A stretch of 64,000 nucleotides of DNA from Buxus sempervirens (Eukaryota > Streptophyta > Magnoliopsida > Buxales > Buxaceae). The first letter of the stretch is position 1. Every line of letters begins with the position of its first letter. Location of the stretch: the NCBI GenBank assembly GCA_947561395.2, contig OX387195.1, positions 22,893,126 through 22,957,125 on the forward strand. Reading direction: 5' to 3'. Position numbers and translations under genes: made by a program. The notes beneath the pieces were generated by a model. It saw only the letters and a list, made by a program, of their open reading frames with translations. It made no database searches and was not told the origin of the DNA. Below, in pieces: positions 13,056-24,700 of this stretch.

Positions 13056-13063
13056 TAGGGTTT
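13056..13063 (-). promoter_or_regulatory. Telo-box in the 5' leader of the CPP1-like gene
   Basis: On the minus strand AAACCCTA lies 38 bases upstream of the start codon, followed closely by a second partial copy (GCCCTAAC). Telo-boxes are common in leaders and promoters of plant genes expressed in growing tissue; function here is inferred. Confidence 0.5.
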
Positions 13064-13374
13064 TGAAGCGCAGAAATAGCGGAGAGCAGCCATTACTTCT
13101 CTGAGAACTCGAACCTACGAGTTCAGTTTATCGGTGACATGCGCTCACGTTTTGTAACGGACGTTATAACAGCGTTTAATATTGAGTAACGGTCCAAGCT
13201 CGGTGTCTAAGACCGGAACCGGAAGTAGAACCCTGGTTGATTATTAGCACAGGCAGACCGTATTACGGGCACAGCCGGGGGTCAAACCGGAATGTATCCT
13301 GTTCAGGCCATACCGCAAAGTTTTTCTTTTTTCATTTTATTTTTTTTCAAGGAGAAACTTGAAAGTATTTCCTT

Positions 13375-13510
13375 TAAAGCCAAAATCCAGTGGTTTCGTG
13401 AAACCACCGGCTGGTATGGAATTTGAATGCATGGGGCCCCTCCTGACATGGGCATCCATTCATGCGTTTCACGCTGGCACCACTGAGTGGCTCCAGGTGA
13501 AACGCTTTTG
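13375..13510 (+). repeat. 120-bp dispersed repeat, copy A
   Basis: This copy runs from a CCAAAATCCAGTGGTTTCGTG-like start (about 13380) through GAAACCACCGGCTGG to GAGTGGCTCCAGGTGAAACG. Similar order of motifs recurs at 39045-39175 (plus) and 48060-48200 (minus). No coding potential or terminal inverted repeats were seen. It sits about 370 bp upstream of the start codon of the CPP1-like gene. Confidence 0.7.
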
Positions 13511-13570
13511 AGAAACTTACTCTAAACCTTAGACACATGAAACAACCTGGAAAGCTTATGTATCAAATAA

Positions 13571-13768
13571 GGCTGTGTTTAGATTGTTTTTGTTTTTTTT
13601 TATACTTTTTGAAGTAATAAGCATGTTTTGACAATGAATACTTTTGCTTCTCATAATGAAACAAAAAATAATATAATTGCTTTTCTTGAAAAGCAAAATC
13701 ACTTATTATCAAAACATGTTTATTGCTTTTGAAAAGCTAAAAAGCAAAAAGCAATACCATATGCAGCC
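13571..13768. mobile_element. PIF/Harbinger-like MITE
   Basis: The 198-bp segment begins GGCTGTGTTTAGATTG and ends CAATACCATATGCAGCC, imperfect inverted repeats, with internal AAAAGCAA motifs. Flanks are TAA on the left and TTA on the right, so the 3-bp duplication is not exact. Termini resemble those at 14231-15612 and 30677-31494. Confidence 0.55.
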
Positions 13769-14230
13769 TTAAGTTAGAATTTGACCCCAAGAGAAGGTTT
13801 GAACCCATGACATCCAGGTTCATCTCGAGCTCCCCCTTTTTTGGGGTTTGAACCCACATGCAATTTATTTTGCCATTTTATTCCACTGAGGTCATGTCGG
13901 AATGAAATCTTCTGTTGCTACCTCTTGTAGCTATAGCTGATATGCTGCACGTAGTAGCATTTCACTACGACGACAGGAACTGCGTGAGGATTTTGGTGGC
14001 ATTCCCCCCAAGGCTTTATTTAGAATTGTGGATTACACAAGAAAAATAAATAAATAAACAAAAGAAATGAACTAAAATGGTTTATATTTCCTTCAGATGA
14101 GAATTTAGAAAATTACTCCTATAATTGCAGAAAGACAGTTCCAGTATTTCAAGGACTTAATCCTTCATACCGAGCTCGCATGCGGTATCTAATTCTAACA
14201 ATTAGCTCTTTGTTTCAACTAGCTTTCTTA

Positions 14231-15612
14231 GGTGGCGTTTGGGATTGCTGGTGCTTATGGATAAGTACTTAGAGATAACTTATCTTCTTTAAGTACTTAT
14301 CCACTGTTGTAAAAAGTTATTCATTTAATAAAAAATGGTGTTTGGTAAACATTTTTACTTTAAGCACTTAACAACTACACATGACGAAGCTAAAAGAAAT
14401 AGATAATTTTTTTTTGAAACAAACTGGTTCAGAAATTTTGACAAACATGTGGCATGCATGATTGTATGAGAAAATTGAGGTTATCACATTCAACTTGCTT
14501 TGGACGAGGTTTCATCACCAGCAGCAGAACAGTTCTTGAACCTCTTCACTACGACCTCAGACCCATCTGGTAATCTTCCCTTGTAAACATTATCATAGCC
14601 TCCCATTCCAATCATGTTTCCTCTTGAGAAATTATCCGTGGCTTGTTTGATATCCTCAAACGTGAACCTAATACATTGGCATTCTCATTAATCAACTGCA
14701 ACCCCAAAGTCGAATTCTTCTCAATTCTGAAAACTTCCTTCATCCTCCTCCATTTAAGACCCCTTTTCCAAAGAAACCAAATCCCTAAAACGAACCCCAG
14801 CAAGCCAATACCACAACAACCAAACCCTTGCAACGAACTTGCCTCTTGGAGTAATTTTCCCAAGATATACCGTTAAAGAACAAGCACCAAAAGGTTCCAT
14901 CATCGAGGGTTCCAAAGGATTAACCACAGCACCAGCGTAAATAGAGGGAAGGGCATTACAATCAAATCATAGCAAAGACTTTTGGCAAGCTAGTCTTTCC
15001 GATTCCGATTCCGTAAATAGAGGGAAGGGCATTGCAAGTCCGAATCATACTTGTCTTGACTAGAACTGCTTCCCCTTCTTCCTTGGTCTACTTCCCCGAT
15101 GCGTGATTGTTTAAGGCAGAGTTTTTCCTGATGAACTTCCCCGATATTGATATCACCGATGATGATCGGACTGGTAGGATGTTGTTGAAGAACCTGATGA
15201 GCCTATTCTTTAGTTGCAACCATGATGACGACCATCGGAATTTGGATTGGACTTACTGGAGATTACGACAGGTCAGGAAACTTCGTCGATGGTATGAAAG
15301 GGGAGCCAGAGACATAAATAAAGAAAAAACTTAATCACCGGAGAAACAATTCTCGTTCAGGAAGAAAGAGAGAAGGAGAAGTTTTTGCAGAGAAGTTCAA
15401 AGCGTCGAGCTCGATCGAGATACACGAGCTTATTGTAACAGAGGAAGAAGAAGCTACTCTCAAGAGCTTCTCCTTATGGGTCCCTTTCTCTACTACTTAC
15501 GGGTAAGTGATTATCCATTTCAAATAACCAAACATGTTATTAGCTTAAAAAAAGTGTTTTAATAAGCTATAAGAGGATTTAAGCACTTTAAGAAGCAATC
15601 CCAAACGCAGCC
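14231..15612 (-). mobile_element. Pack-type PIF/Harbinger-like element carrying gene fragments
   Basis: The left end reads GGTGGCGTTTGGGATTGCT and the right end, reversed, GGCTGCGTTTGGGATTGCT: near-perfect terminal inverted repeats. Both sides carry TTA (14228-14230 and 15613-15615), the duplication expected of PIF/Harbinger elements. No transposase frame is present. The interior holds a receptor-kinase fragment and a duplicated 22-base phrase (about 14937 and 15013). It is therefore a non-autonomous element that seems to have captured host coding sequence. hAT ancestry is less likely because no 8-bp duplication is seen. Confidence 0.7.
14476..14890 (-). pseudogene. Receptor-like protein kinase fragment (At1g11050-like), frameshifted
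   Basis: On the minus strand a frame (14863 to about 14665) reads a transmembrane segment (GIGLLGFVLGIWFLW) and a basic juxtamembrane stretch. It then shifts to another frame reading FTFEDIKQATDNFSRGNMIG, followed by a GxGGYxxVYKG-type P-loop and VVVKRFKNCSAAGDE, where VVVK would hold the ATP-binding lysine. It stops after TSSKAS. Only the start of the kinase N-lobe is present; the rest of the kinase and a normal ectodomain are missing. The extracted part resembles plant receptor-like kinases of the At1g11050 type. The frameshift and truncation mean no active kinase is made. Confidence 0.75.
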
Positions 15613-15770
15613 TTAGATTAAACCGCTTTGAAATTTAGGATTTTTTTTACTACTCTGAAGTCTGAAATGCTTTGAATTACATAGTTCCCGTATCTACAAG
15701 CATTCTCAACATTTTTGTCTTATTATTATTTCTTTTTTTTTTTTTTCCTTTCTCTCAATACCATGATGGC

Positions 15771-18700
15771 TTAAAGGATTGCTGGGTCTCTGTATCTCTT
15801 GAATGTATTCTCAATGTCCTCCATGACTTCTTTTGGCAGAGGTCGCTCGGTTGTCACAAAAGCATCCATGTCTTCTATTAGTTGGTTGATGGAAGTTGCA
15901 CCAATGATTGAACTGGTCACAAATGGACGGTCCCGCACAAATCCAAGAGCAAGCTGAACCGGGGTTAAGCCATGCTTCTTGGCCAACCGGACATAATGTC
16001 CTGTTGCTTCCTGAAATCCAGAGTGATGGATAATCAGAAACAGTTTTTCAATGCTTACAGTTCGGATCTCTGTGTACGAAATTTTTGAAGTTCAAGAGGT
16101 ACCTATAATGGCAGGAGCAGCGACTACCCATAGTCCATGTAGCTTATGGGTAGTCAATGGAAATTTGAAGTTTTAAGAGGTACCCATAATGGCAGGAGCA
16201 GTGACTACCCATAAAGGATATGTTTGTGGGTGGGTGGATGTGTGCGATATACATGGACAAAATGATAATGCATATGGTTATGGAGTATGATCATTCAGAC
16301 ATTAAATGCTGATAAAAACCAAACCCCACCCCCCGAACACCCAAAACCCATCCCCCCAACACATTCATACACTTATAGCACAAGGCATAAACAGAAAATC
16401 AGACCTAAAGTAGGACCTTAACCCATTTTAACTAGACATGACATAAATAAGCGATGATAATAAACAGGAAGGTGCCATTTCAGACAGGCACCAGAGTCTT
16501 GGGAGTACCCCAAGACCCAGGACCAATTTCCGTCTTCAGTGGTGTGGTGTTGTGGGTTTATCATCCTTTCGTCCAACAAAAAGAAACTAGTTGCGGTGGG
16601 GGTGGGGGCATGGGGGGATAACATCCAGTTAAACCTAGCAGAGTTACCCCAAACAAAATATAAGAAAACAATGAGGTATGAGATACAAAGAAAAAGACAT
16701 TAATTTTATATGCATCCCATGAAACTTTTTAACATTTCTACCTACCTCTCATCCAAGGATAATTCATTTGCACCATTAAGAACAAGTAGGACATAAAAGC
16801 ATACCTTGGAAATGGATCTGTTGTATCGTTCCATGTAGCCCGGGAAGAGGCTTAGCCTTCCTTTCTTTGCCGCTTCAGAATCAATATCCAAATATTTTCC
16901 ACTTAGTGTTCCACTACCAAGTGGAGAATAAGCAAGTAAGCCAATGTTGCAATTGTTTGGATGGCACACTTCAACCAGATCAACTGCAAATACCCAACTG
17001 AATGCAATTTAACAGATCACTGGAGTGCAATTATCTATAGAAACTACAGAAACCAGCAGATATCCCTACTTTGAAAGAAGGATACAAGATTCTGGTGCAC
17101 TTTGAGAAGTTAGACTTTAACATCACATTCTTTTCAGTACCATCAATCTTTATAGGAAAGCAATGAGACAATCATAACTCCCAAATACTTGTTTATGGCA
17201 GGGCAAACATTTAGAAATTCATGGGTATAGCTTATAAATGGTTCCTTTGACTGTTCAACCCACACGCACATTTGTGTGTGCAAGATTGATAAGAATTGTG
17301 TACTTTCATGCTATCATTCATGCAAACATTTAGAACATATATAGGATAGAGAAAGAGGTTCTAAATTGCACTTATTCAGTATCATACCCAAAATGAATAT
17401 GCAGTTGGATTTCATAGACAACTCTTGATGTTTAACTCTTTATCTTTAGGTCCTCTACAAGTTCAAAACCATGACATCTTGAATACATGTAACTTCAATG
17501 GCCAAAGCTAGTAGATGTAGACCAACCACTCCAGCTGCAGAAATAAATCAGCTATGTGTCTATGATTTGAAGGAATAATCTTTGGAGATTATCTATTAAG
17601 TGTCAGAGAAAGGCAATGGGTCCAGATTCCAGAAGGGTATCGTTGTGGTGATTAGGAATATATATCCTTCTATATTGTAGTGCACAAATACATAGCCCTG
17701 AGGCATGCCACTGCATCTCCATGATTGGCCTCAGATTGACTCTCTCTCTCTCTCTCTCTCTCCCATTCCTTTTTTTCCAACGTATCCCTGTCAGCTCGGT
17801 CTCTCTCTCTAGCCCTGTCCTCCTTTTTTCCAACAAATCAGTCTCGCATAGTTCTGTCAACCTCCCTTTGTCTCTCTCTTCTCTTTGTGGTGATTAGGAA
17901 TATATATCCTTCTATATTGTAGTGCACAAATACATAACCCTGAGGCATGCCACTGCATCTCCATGCTTGGCCTCAGATTGACTCTCTCTCTCTCTCCCCT
18001 TCCTTCCAACGTATCCCTGTCAGCTCGATCTCTCTCTCTAGCCCTGTCGTCCCTCTCCTTTTTTCCACCGAATCAGTCTCGCATAGTTCTGTCACCCTCC
18101 CTTTGTTTCTCTCTTCTCTTTGACCCTCTTCTTCCTCTTCTTTTCATGGAATGAGTCTTGCATGGCTCACTCTCCTTTCTCTCTCTCTCTCTCTCTCTTT
18201 TAATAATCAGCCTTGCAGGATCTTGCCCTTGTGCTCTCTCGCATGGCTCTCTCTTTCTCTGAGAAGCTGACCCCTCTCTTTCTGTGTTCCATTTTTTTTC
18301 CCTTTTTTATACATATTTTCCATTTTTTATTCATATATTGCAGTTTCTGATTTTTTTCAATACCTAATTGTGTGTGAAAGTTATTTTGATTCATTGCCTG
18401 AAAACTGCATAGTTAGTTGGTCCTTTTTCTCTATTTTTTTGACAGTTGCATTTGAGAAAAAGCAAGGATCTAACACGGATCCTCTACCGGTACGCGTGTT
18501 GTGTCGTAGTGACACAGGTACTCTAGGGTTACCAAAGGGCTTCTAGAACATAGAATGTAGCACAATCTCAGGAGTAGAGGTCAATGTGGAATCTCTAATT
18601 TTTTTTTTTTAATCAATAATGTGGAAATCTCTAAATGTTACTTGCCTTGGCGAAATCCATGAGTCCTAGGAGCATGGCAAATAGATATTTGAAGCCAAAT

Positions 18701-21700
18701 GCATAGCTATAATAGACTAAATGGAGTGTTTCAATAACAATTCTATGCCATGTGGTTTAATTCAAAGCTCATTTTCAGTCAATGCATGACCTGTCATGAT
18801 AAAATCATATCTCACAGAAAAAATTTTACCTATTAACAGATCTCAGTTATTGCTTTTTTTGAGTTAATAATTTGTTCACGTTCTTTTTCTTTTTCCTGTT
18901 TTAAAGTAAAAGAGAAAATTATGGGAAAGGTTCTTTATGTGCAATCCATTTCCATTGCCATTATCCAGCAATACAAATGAGCAATGTATGTGCATGCAGG
19001 CAATGTATTTCCATCACCATTATCCAGCAGTACATATAGGCAATAATTTTAATAAATATATATACCTCATTGGTATATTTTGATAACATTATTGCAGTCG
19101 GCAGTTGCACAGATGCCTCACAAAAGAAAAATAAAAAAGAGTTCTCCCATGAAAGAAAAAAAAAATTTGCACAGGTTATCTAAGATTATCAGTCTCCAAT
19201 GAAGGAAGCAAATTGATGAAACCATTACTTCACATAATTCAATGATCAGCAGATTACTACTTACATGAGATAACTGCACCATTCAACACACCCAATGTTC
19301 ATGTATTGTTAAAATGCAAATGGTTCACAATAAAGAGGTCCAGTTTGAAAGTTTAACATGATAACCGCATTATTCAACACGCCCAATATTTATGTATTGT
19401 AAAATGCAACTGTTTCACAATAAAGAAGTCCGTTTGACAATTTAACAATGCAAACCATGAGATTCTAAAGACGTTTTTTTCATAAATAAGAATTTAACAT
19501 ATTTCATAAAAGAAATGTAAATTATAAAAACCAGGGTTTTTTACTACCGTAAACCAAACTGTTCATGGTTTTCAGGCTCTGAACACTGTCTCACCTGGTT
19601 TCTTAGAAACTAGCCACCATATAATGTTTGACCTGAAGTGACACAGGCATAGGCAGAGAATATGTCAAGTATGTGCACATCTTAATTTACAATTTCTTTG
19701 TTCAAACGTTGAATGCTTTCTTTATTTTATTCTTCTTAAATAACAAATGGGGTATCCATGTGCTTGTACTTGATAGACAGACAACTGAGTCCTTTTACCC
19801 TCTGATAAAGGGTTGTCAGATGGATAAAAAAGAAGCACACAGTAACAGAGAACTATACTTGAGCCCATGTATGCTTATTGATTACTTAGAACTTTAAAGA
19901 ATTTTTACCACAACAAATAAGGGACAAAGAAATATGATATCAAATTATACAAATAGACAATGATGACCATATTCTTGGGGAATGAAAGAAAAATAATATG
20001 ATAGGGAACAGTGGAGAGAACTAACCTTCAAACCGGCACCTATTTAACAGACTATAGTTGTTCTGGATGCTGACAATATTTGGTAGTCCTTCATTTTTGG
20101 CAGCATGCACAAACCCCATCACACCATAAGAAGTTTCATTTGAAACACCAATATACCTTATCTGTGTAAATTCAAAATATTCCAACAATGTATCAGGTAG
20201 ACCACCTCAATGACAGCATGCAAATAAGTGCTTTGAGCAGTTATCCATACCTGTCATGACAGCAGAAAAGGGATTACATATGTATGTGTTACAACAAAGC
20301 ATCAAACATGACTTATCCCAGCTAGTTGGGTTTAACAATGTAAATTCTATTCTGCCTTTACAACTTATCAAAATCCATATCTTCAATTAAACAACATACC
20401 AGAAAATCTTTTCTAAGTTCTGACCTTCTTTAACCCTTTTGGACCCTTCAACTTAGTACAAATTATATATACTAAGAGGGGAATCACATCTTTGTAGTTA
20501 TTGTTATGACTTATTCATGTATATTTACTTGTCTAATTGTTTTTTTAGGGTGGTGTACAAATATTTTATTTCTGACCACATCAGCTTCCATGTTCTACAC
20601 TTCCCACTATGGTATACGTAGAGGTAGTGTAGGGACCATCACATGGTTTGACAGTAAAAGCCTTAGGCTGCCAGCTTAAAAATGCCGGGTTCAAATCTAA
20701 GCACATCCACTTTGCATAAAAATTTCAAAGGTATACTAAGAAAAGAGACAAAACTGTTTGATATGCCAAAATCCAAGATCCGTATATTGATAAGGCTAAC
20801 ATTGGTGGAAATATTGTTCACACGCACTGTCAGGTGAACAGTCGGGATGGCCAAATCATTTGCTTCACATGGAAAAGGAATTCATGTCTCATTAGATATC
20901 ATGTCAAGTTCCAAAATGCATAATCTGCAACTGGCAAGAGTTAAGATAGATAAAGTAAAAAAATGACACTCCATTAATTTTCAAGGGTGGAAATTCTCCA
21001 TTATGGGTTCTGAAACAATTTGCAGTTCTACTGAGCGCATTTCTATGTAGTTTGCCTGTGTGTTTTATTATCATAATGTTTGAGCACATATCCAAAATTC
21101 CAAATACATTTTGTTGTCATAGCATAAACTCATGAGCCAACGTTAAAAATTTAAAGTTCATTGTTTTCAACTAACAAAATTAGGACTATTGCAGGTTAAT
21201 TTTTTCAGATATTTGGGATGCTTCAAGGTTTCATATTTAAGTCAGTATTTCTAGTATCTCACATTCTTTTTTCCAACAGTGCAGATAGGCTCATGCCTAA
21301 GAAACATAAATATACTTGTATGGGATGTTATGCTTCAATTGTGATTCAATAATTACATATCTGTGATTGTTTTCACCATCCTTTCCATTTTCATTTATTT
21401 TCTAAAAATACATGCAGACTGGACTGCCATGAAAAGCATGCAGTAGTAGTTTGTTTTCAACTCATGTTACCTTTCCATCGTCAATTAGTTCCTGAAAGGC
21501 CTTGAGTTGCTCTGCAAATGGAATGCTTGGCCTCCACTTTGAAGGATCATACAGATACTCACCAAACAGCGGCACATAACGATCTGGCCTGAACCAGCAC
21601 AAGAAGCCCTCAGACAGTAAATGCCAAGCGACAACATATCAGATTTGATATTTTCACAGCATGTAGATTTTTTTCCCCATATTCCTTGTGGGTGTGCATG

Positions 21701-24700
21701 TGTATTTTTTGTACAAAGTTGTGTTGATCTTGGGTTATGCAATATGAAAACTATAGCTAAAGAAATATTTAAAAAATAAAATAAAATAGCAAACAACCAA
21801 AACAAGGTGCATAGAAGTCATATTTAAAAGCACAATGACAACTCCATACCAAAAGAGAAATAGAAAAAGAATCAAGAGTAGAGATGCGAGTTGGGAAAAC
21901 TAGCCCAAGACCTTATAACTAGAATCATGTTGTTTAAGGTGGCTAGGGATAGTCCAGCATAAGCTCAAACTTGAAGTTATGTCAATAAAGGACCTGACAG
22001 ACTTAATACACAAAAAATTTACACTGCAGCTAAATATAGAATATAAGATATTCCAATATCTCATCTTTCTAGCTAAATAATTGTTGCCAAAAAATTCTTC
22101 TACATCTTACAAAAGGATTTTGTTTTAACTTATGCTACATGGTCTCTTCTATTCATCCCAACGGTCCTTTTTGCATAAAGAGACATGGATAGATGTTCCT
22201 TCCAAAAAAAAAAAAAAAGGACTTTACACACTATTTTTAGGACAATCATCTGTTTTTTGTTATTTTTATTTTAATTACTATATTTCTATTAATTTGAAAT
22301 AAAGCCCTAATTTTTAAATTGAATATTCTCCTCTTAGTTATTATTTTAAGCACACAGAATTGATCTTTGATAATTAGAGTAGACTTCCAAATTCATCACC
22401 TAGACACATGCCTGTAACATAGGCTTTGTCAAGAAAAAAGATGAAAAAGGGATATGCTTGTAATAAAGCTCATTTGCTTGTTCCGTAGTGCATTAAAGAT
22501 TGATGGATGGAGTCATCGTTCAAACTTCAAGTGATGATGGCCAGACCCAAGCCCAACTTGAACCCAAAAATAAATGATTTGGCTGGATGGTCACAAATGA
22601 TTGCCAAGATTGGGCCCTAGGAGGGCTCAAGCCTAATATATTTATGGATCGGGGTAGGCAGATCATGTTCCTAAAAGGAAAATGGTAATAAAGATGTTGA
22701 CTAAGACAAGGTTTTACAGAAGCCCACGTCATAGTGTTAAACGGCCGTTGCAGCGGAACTACATATTTAAGAGGACCCAAATATAATATTTCAACACTCC
22801 CCCCCACATGCGACTTCGCACGGGAACATACGTGGGGAGGACAAACACAGGGCATGAACAACCTGTATACAAATAAATGCCAAGGCAAACTCGCCTCCAG
22901 GAGTTGAACACAAGACCTCCCGCTTCGATACCATGTTAAACGACCGTTGCACCTAAAAGCTTAAGCTAATAGGTGAAGGCGGAACTACGTATTTAAGAGG
23001 ATCCAAATATAATATTTCCACACATGGTAAATCTGAAATTTGAACATGGAATTTTCTAGAGACTCCTGACAAATATAACTGACACAAGATTCACTAAATG
23101 AGTCAAGATTAGGTAATAATATGCGTCCATTATCAATACATGAACTATATAATATGTACAAAATGTGAATTATAGAATATACAAAAAGGATTGAATGCAA
23201 ATAATTATGAAAAAGACATTATTGGTACACTTCTTCAAACTGATTTACGTTAAAACATAGAAAAATTCATACCAAGGTCTTCACTTTGAAAACAATATAC
23301 TGACCAATGTATTTGTAGTAAATCAATGTAGTCCGTATTGAGGCGCTTAAGGCTTTTCTCTACACTTTCTTTAATGTTAGCAGCATCAACCCGCAAAATC
23401 TTTGCATTATCACGCATATAACCCGCTTGCTCTGAATAACCAGAAACTTTTGTAGCCAAAACCACCTACCAATGACAACGAAATCCCAATGTATCAATTC
23501 TTATCTCAAAATTTTTTCAATTGATCTTCTATCTCACGCTTATGTCTTCCACCTCTATATTTTTGCAGCAAGTTTAAAATTTTCTTCATATGTTGTAAAA
23601 TAAAACTTCAGAAATGGGATATGAAGTTGAAAATTTTGATAAAGGCATGAGAAGTAAAAAGTATTAAAGATTACAGTAACAAAATCTTTTTCCCTTTCTT
23701 TCTTTCTTGTAGTGGAAAAGCTGCAGTGAAATACAATGTCATGGCAGCATCGCCAGATGTTAACCGCTCAAGCCTAATGGCAGAAGCTTTATCTATGAGT
23801 TGTTGGAAGAGTTAACAAGAAAGTGGAACATTTCATGAATCCAGTCTGCAAGGAATTCTGATGTGTTTAGAAAATTGGAAGAAATCAAAGCTCCCCCACG
23901 AGAGGAATTCAATTGCTGGAAGATGGATCACTCATGTTTTAACCTCTGAAACTGCAGTGCATCATACAGATCGCCGTGAAATCATGTGGGCATCTGCCGG
24001 ACAAAAAACTACACAGTTGATTTCTCTACCAAATGTCTTTTATTGCTCTCAACCCATTGAACAAAAAAAAAATTAGGCAAGGTAGAAATACAATTTTTAA
24101 ACGCAAGATTTTATTTGAGAAGTTAAAGAGGAAGCACATTGTAAGTTGTTTTTCCATTCATTTTTCTAGCATATTCCCTTTTTATCTGACCTTTTGAATA
24201 TGGTGAACCAATCAACATGAAATATGAAAATGCAAAATAGATATTTAAATGTTGTCTTGTGATAGATATTGACTTATAAGATAAATTAAAAGAAAGGATA
24301 TGTTACAATGCCTTTTGCTTTTGACATATCAATTAAAACCTTTAAGGCAATAAAATCTAAAACACAAAAAATCTTCTCATTCTAGAATTGTATAAAACCA
24401 CACATGGAATCTCTGTCCCAGATCTATCTCAGAGATGCACTCACAAGTAAAAGAGATAAAGAAAATAACTTTTTGACCACTTAGCCACAGTAAAAACTGT
24501 ACCTTATCACGGGGTTGAGACTTCAGCCATCTACCAATATATAGATCTGTCCTTCCTTGGGTCTCCTTTTTTGTTGGAACAGGGTACTGAAAATTTTGAC
24601 CCATAACAAAATTTTTAAGTGACTAAAATCAGAGATCTAACAACATGAGAGCAGATCATTAGGAGAAAGGATCAAAAGCCATTTCCTTATACACTTAATT

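Noticed and set aside
14476..14890. Possible functional receptor kinase
   Set aside because: Frameshift, missing catalytic region and location within transposon termini make it a fragment.
20640..20705. tRNA-like segment with GGGTTCAAATC
   Set aside because: Only a box-B-like motif is present; no box A at the right distance and no cloverleaf.
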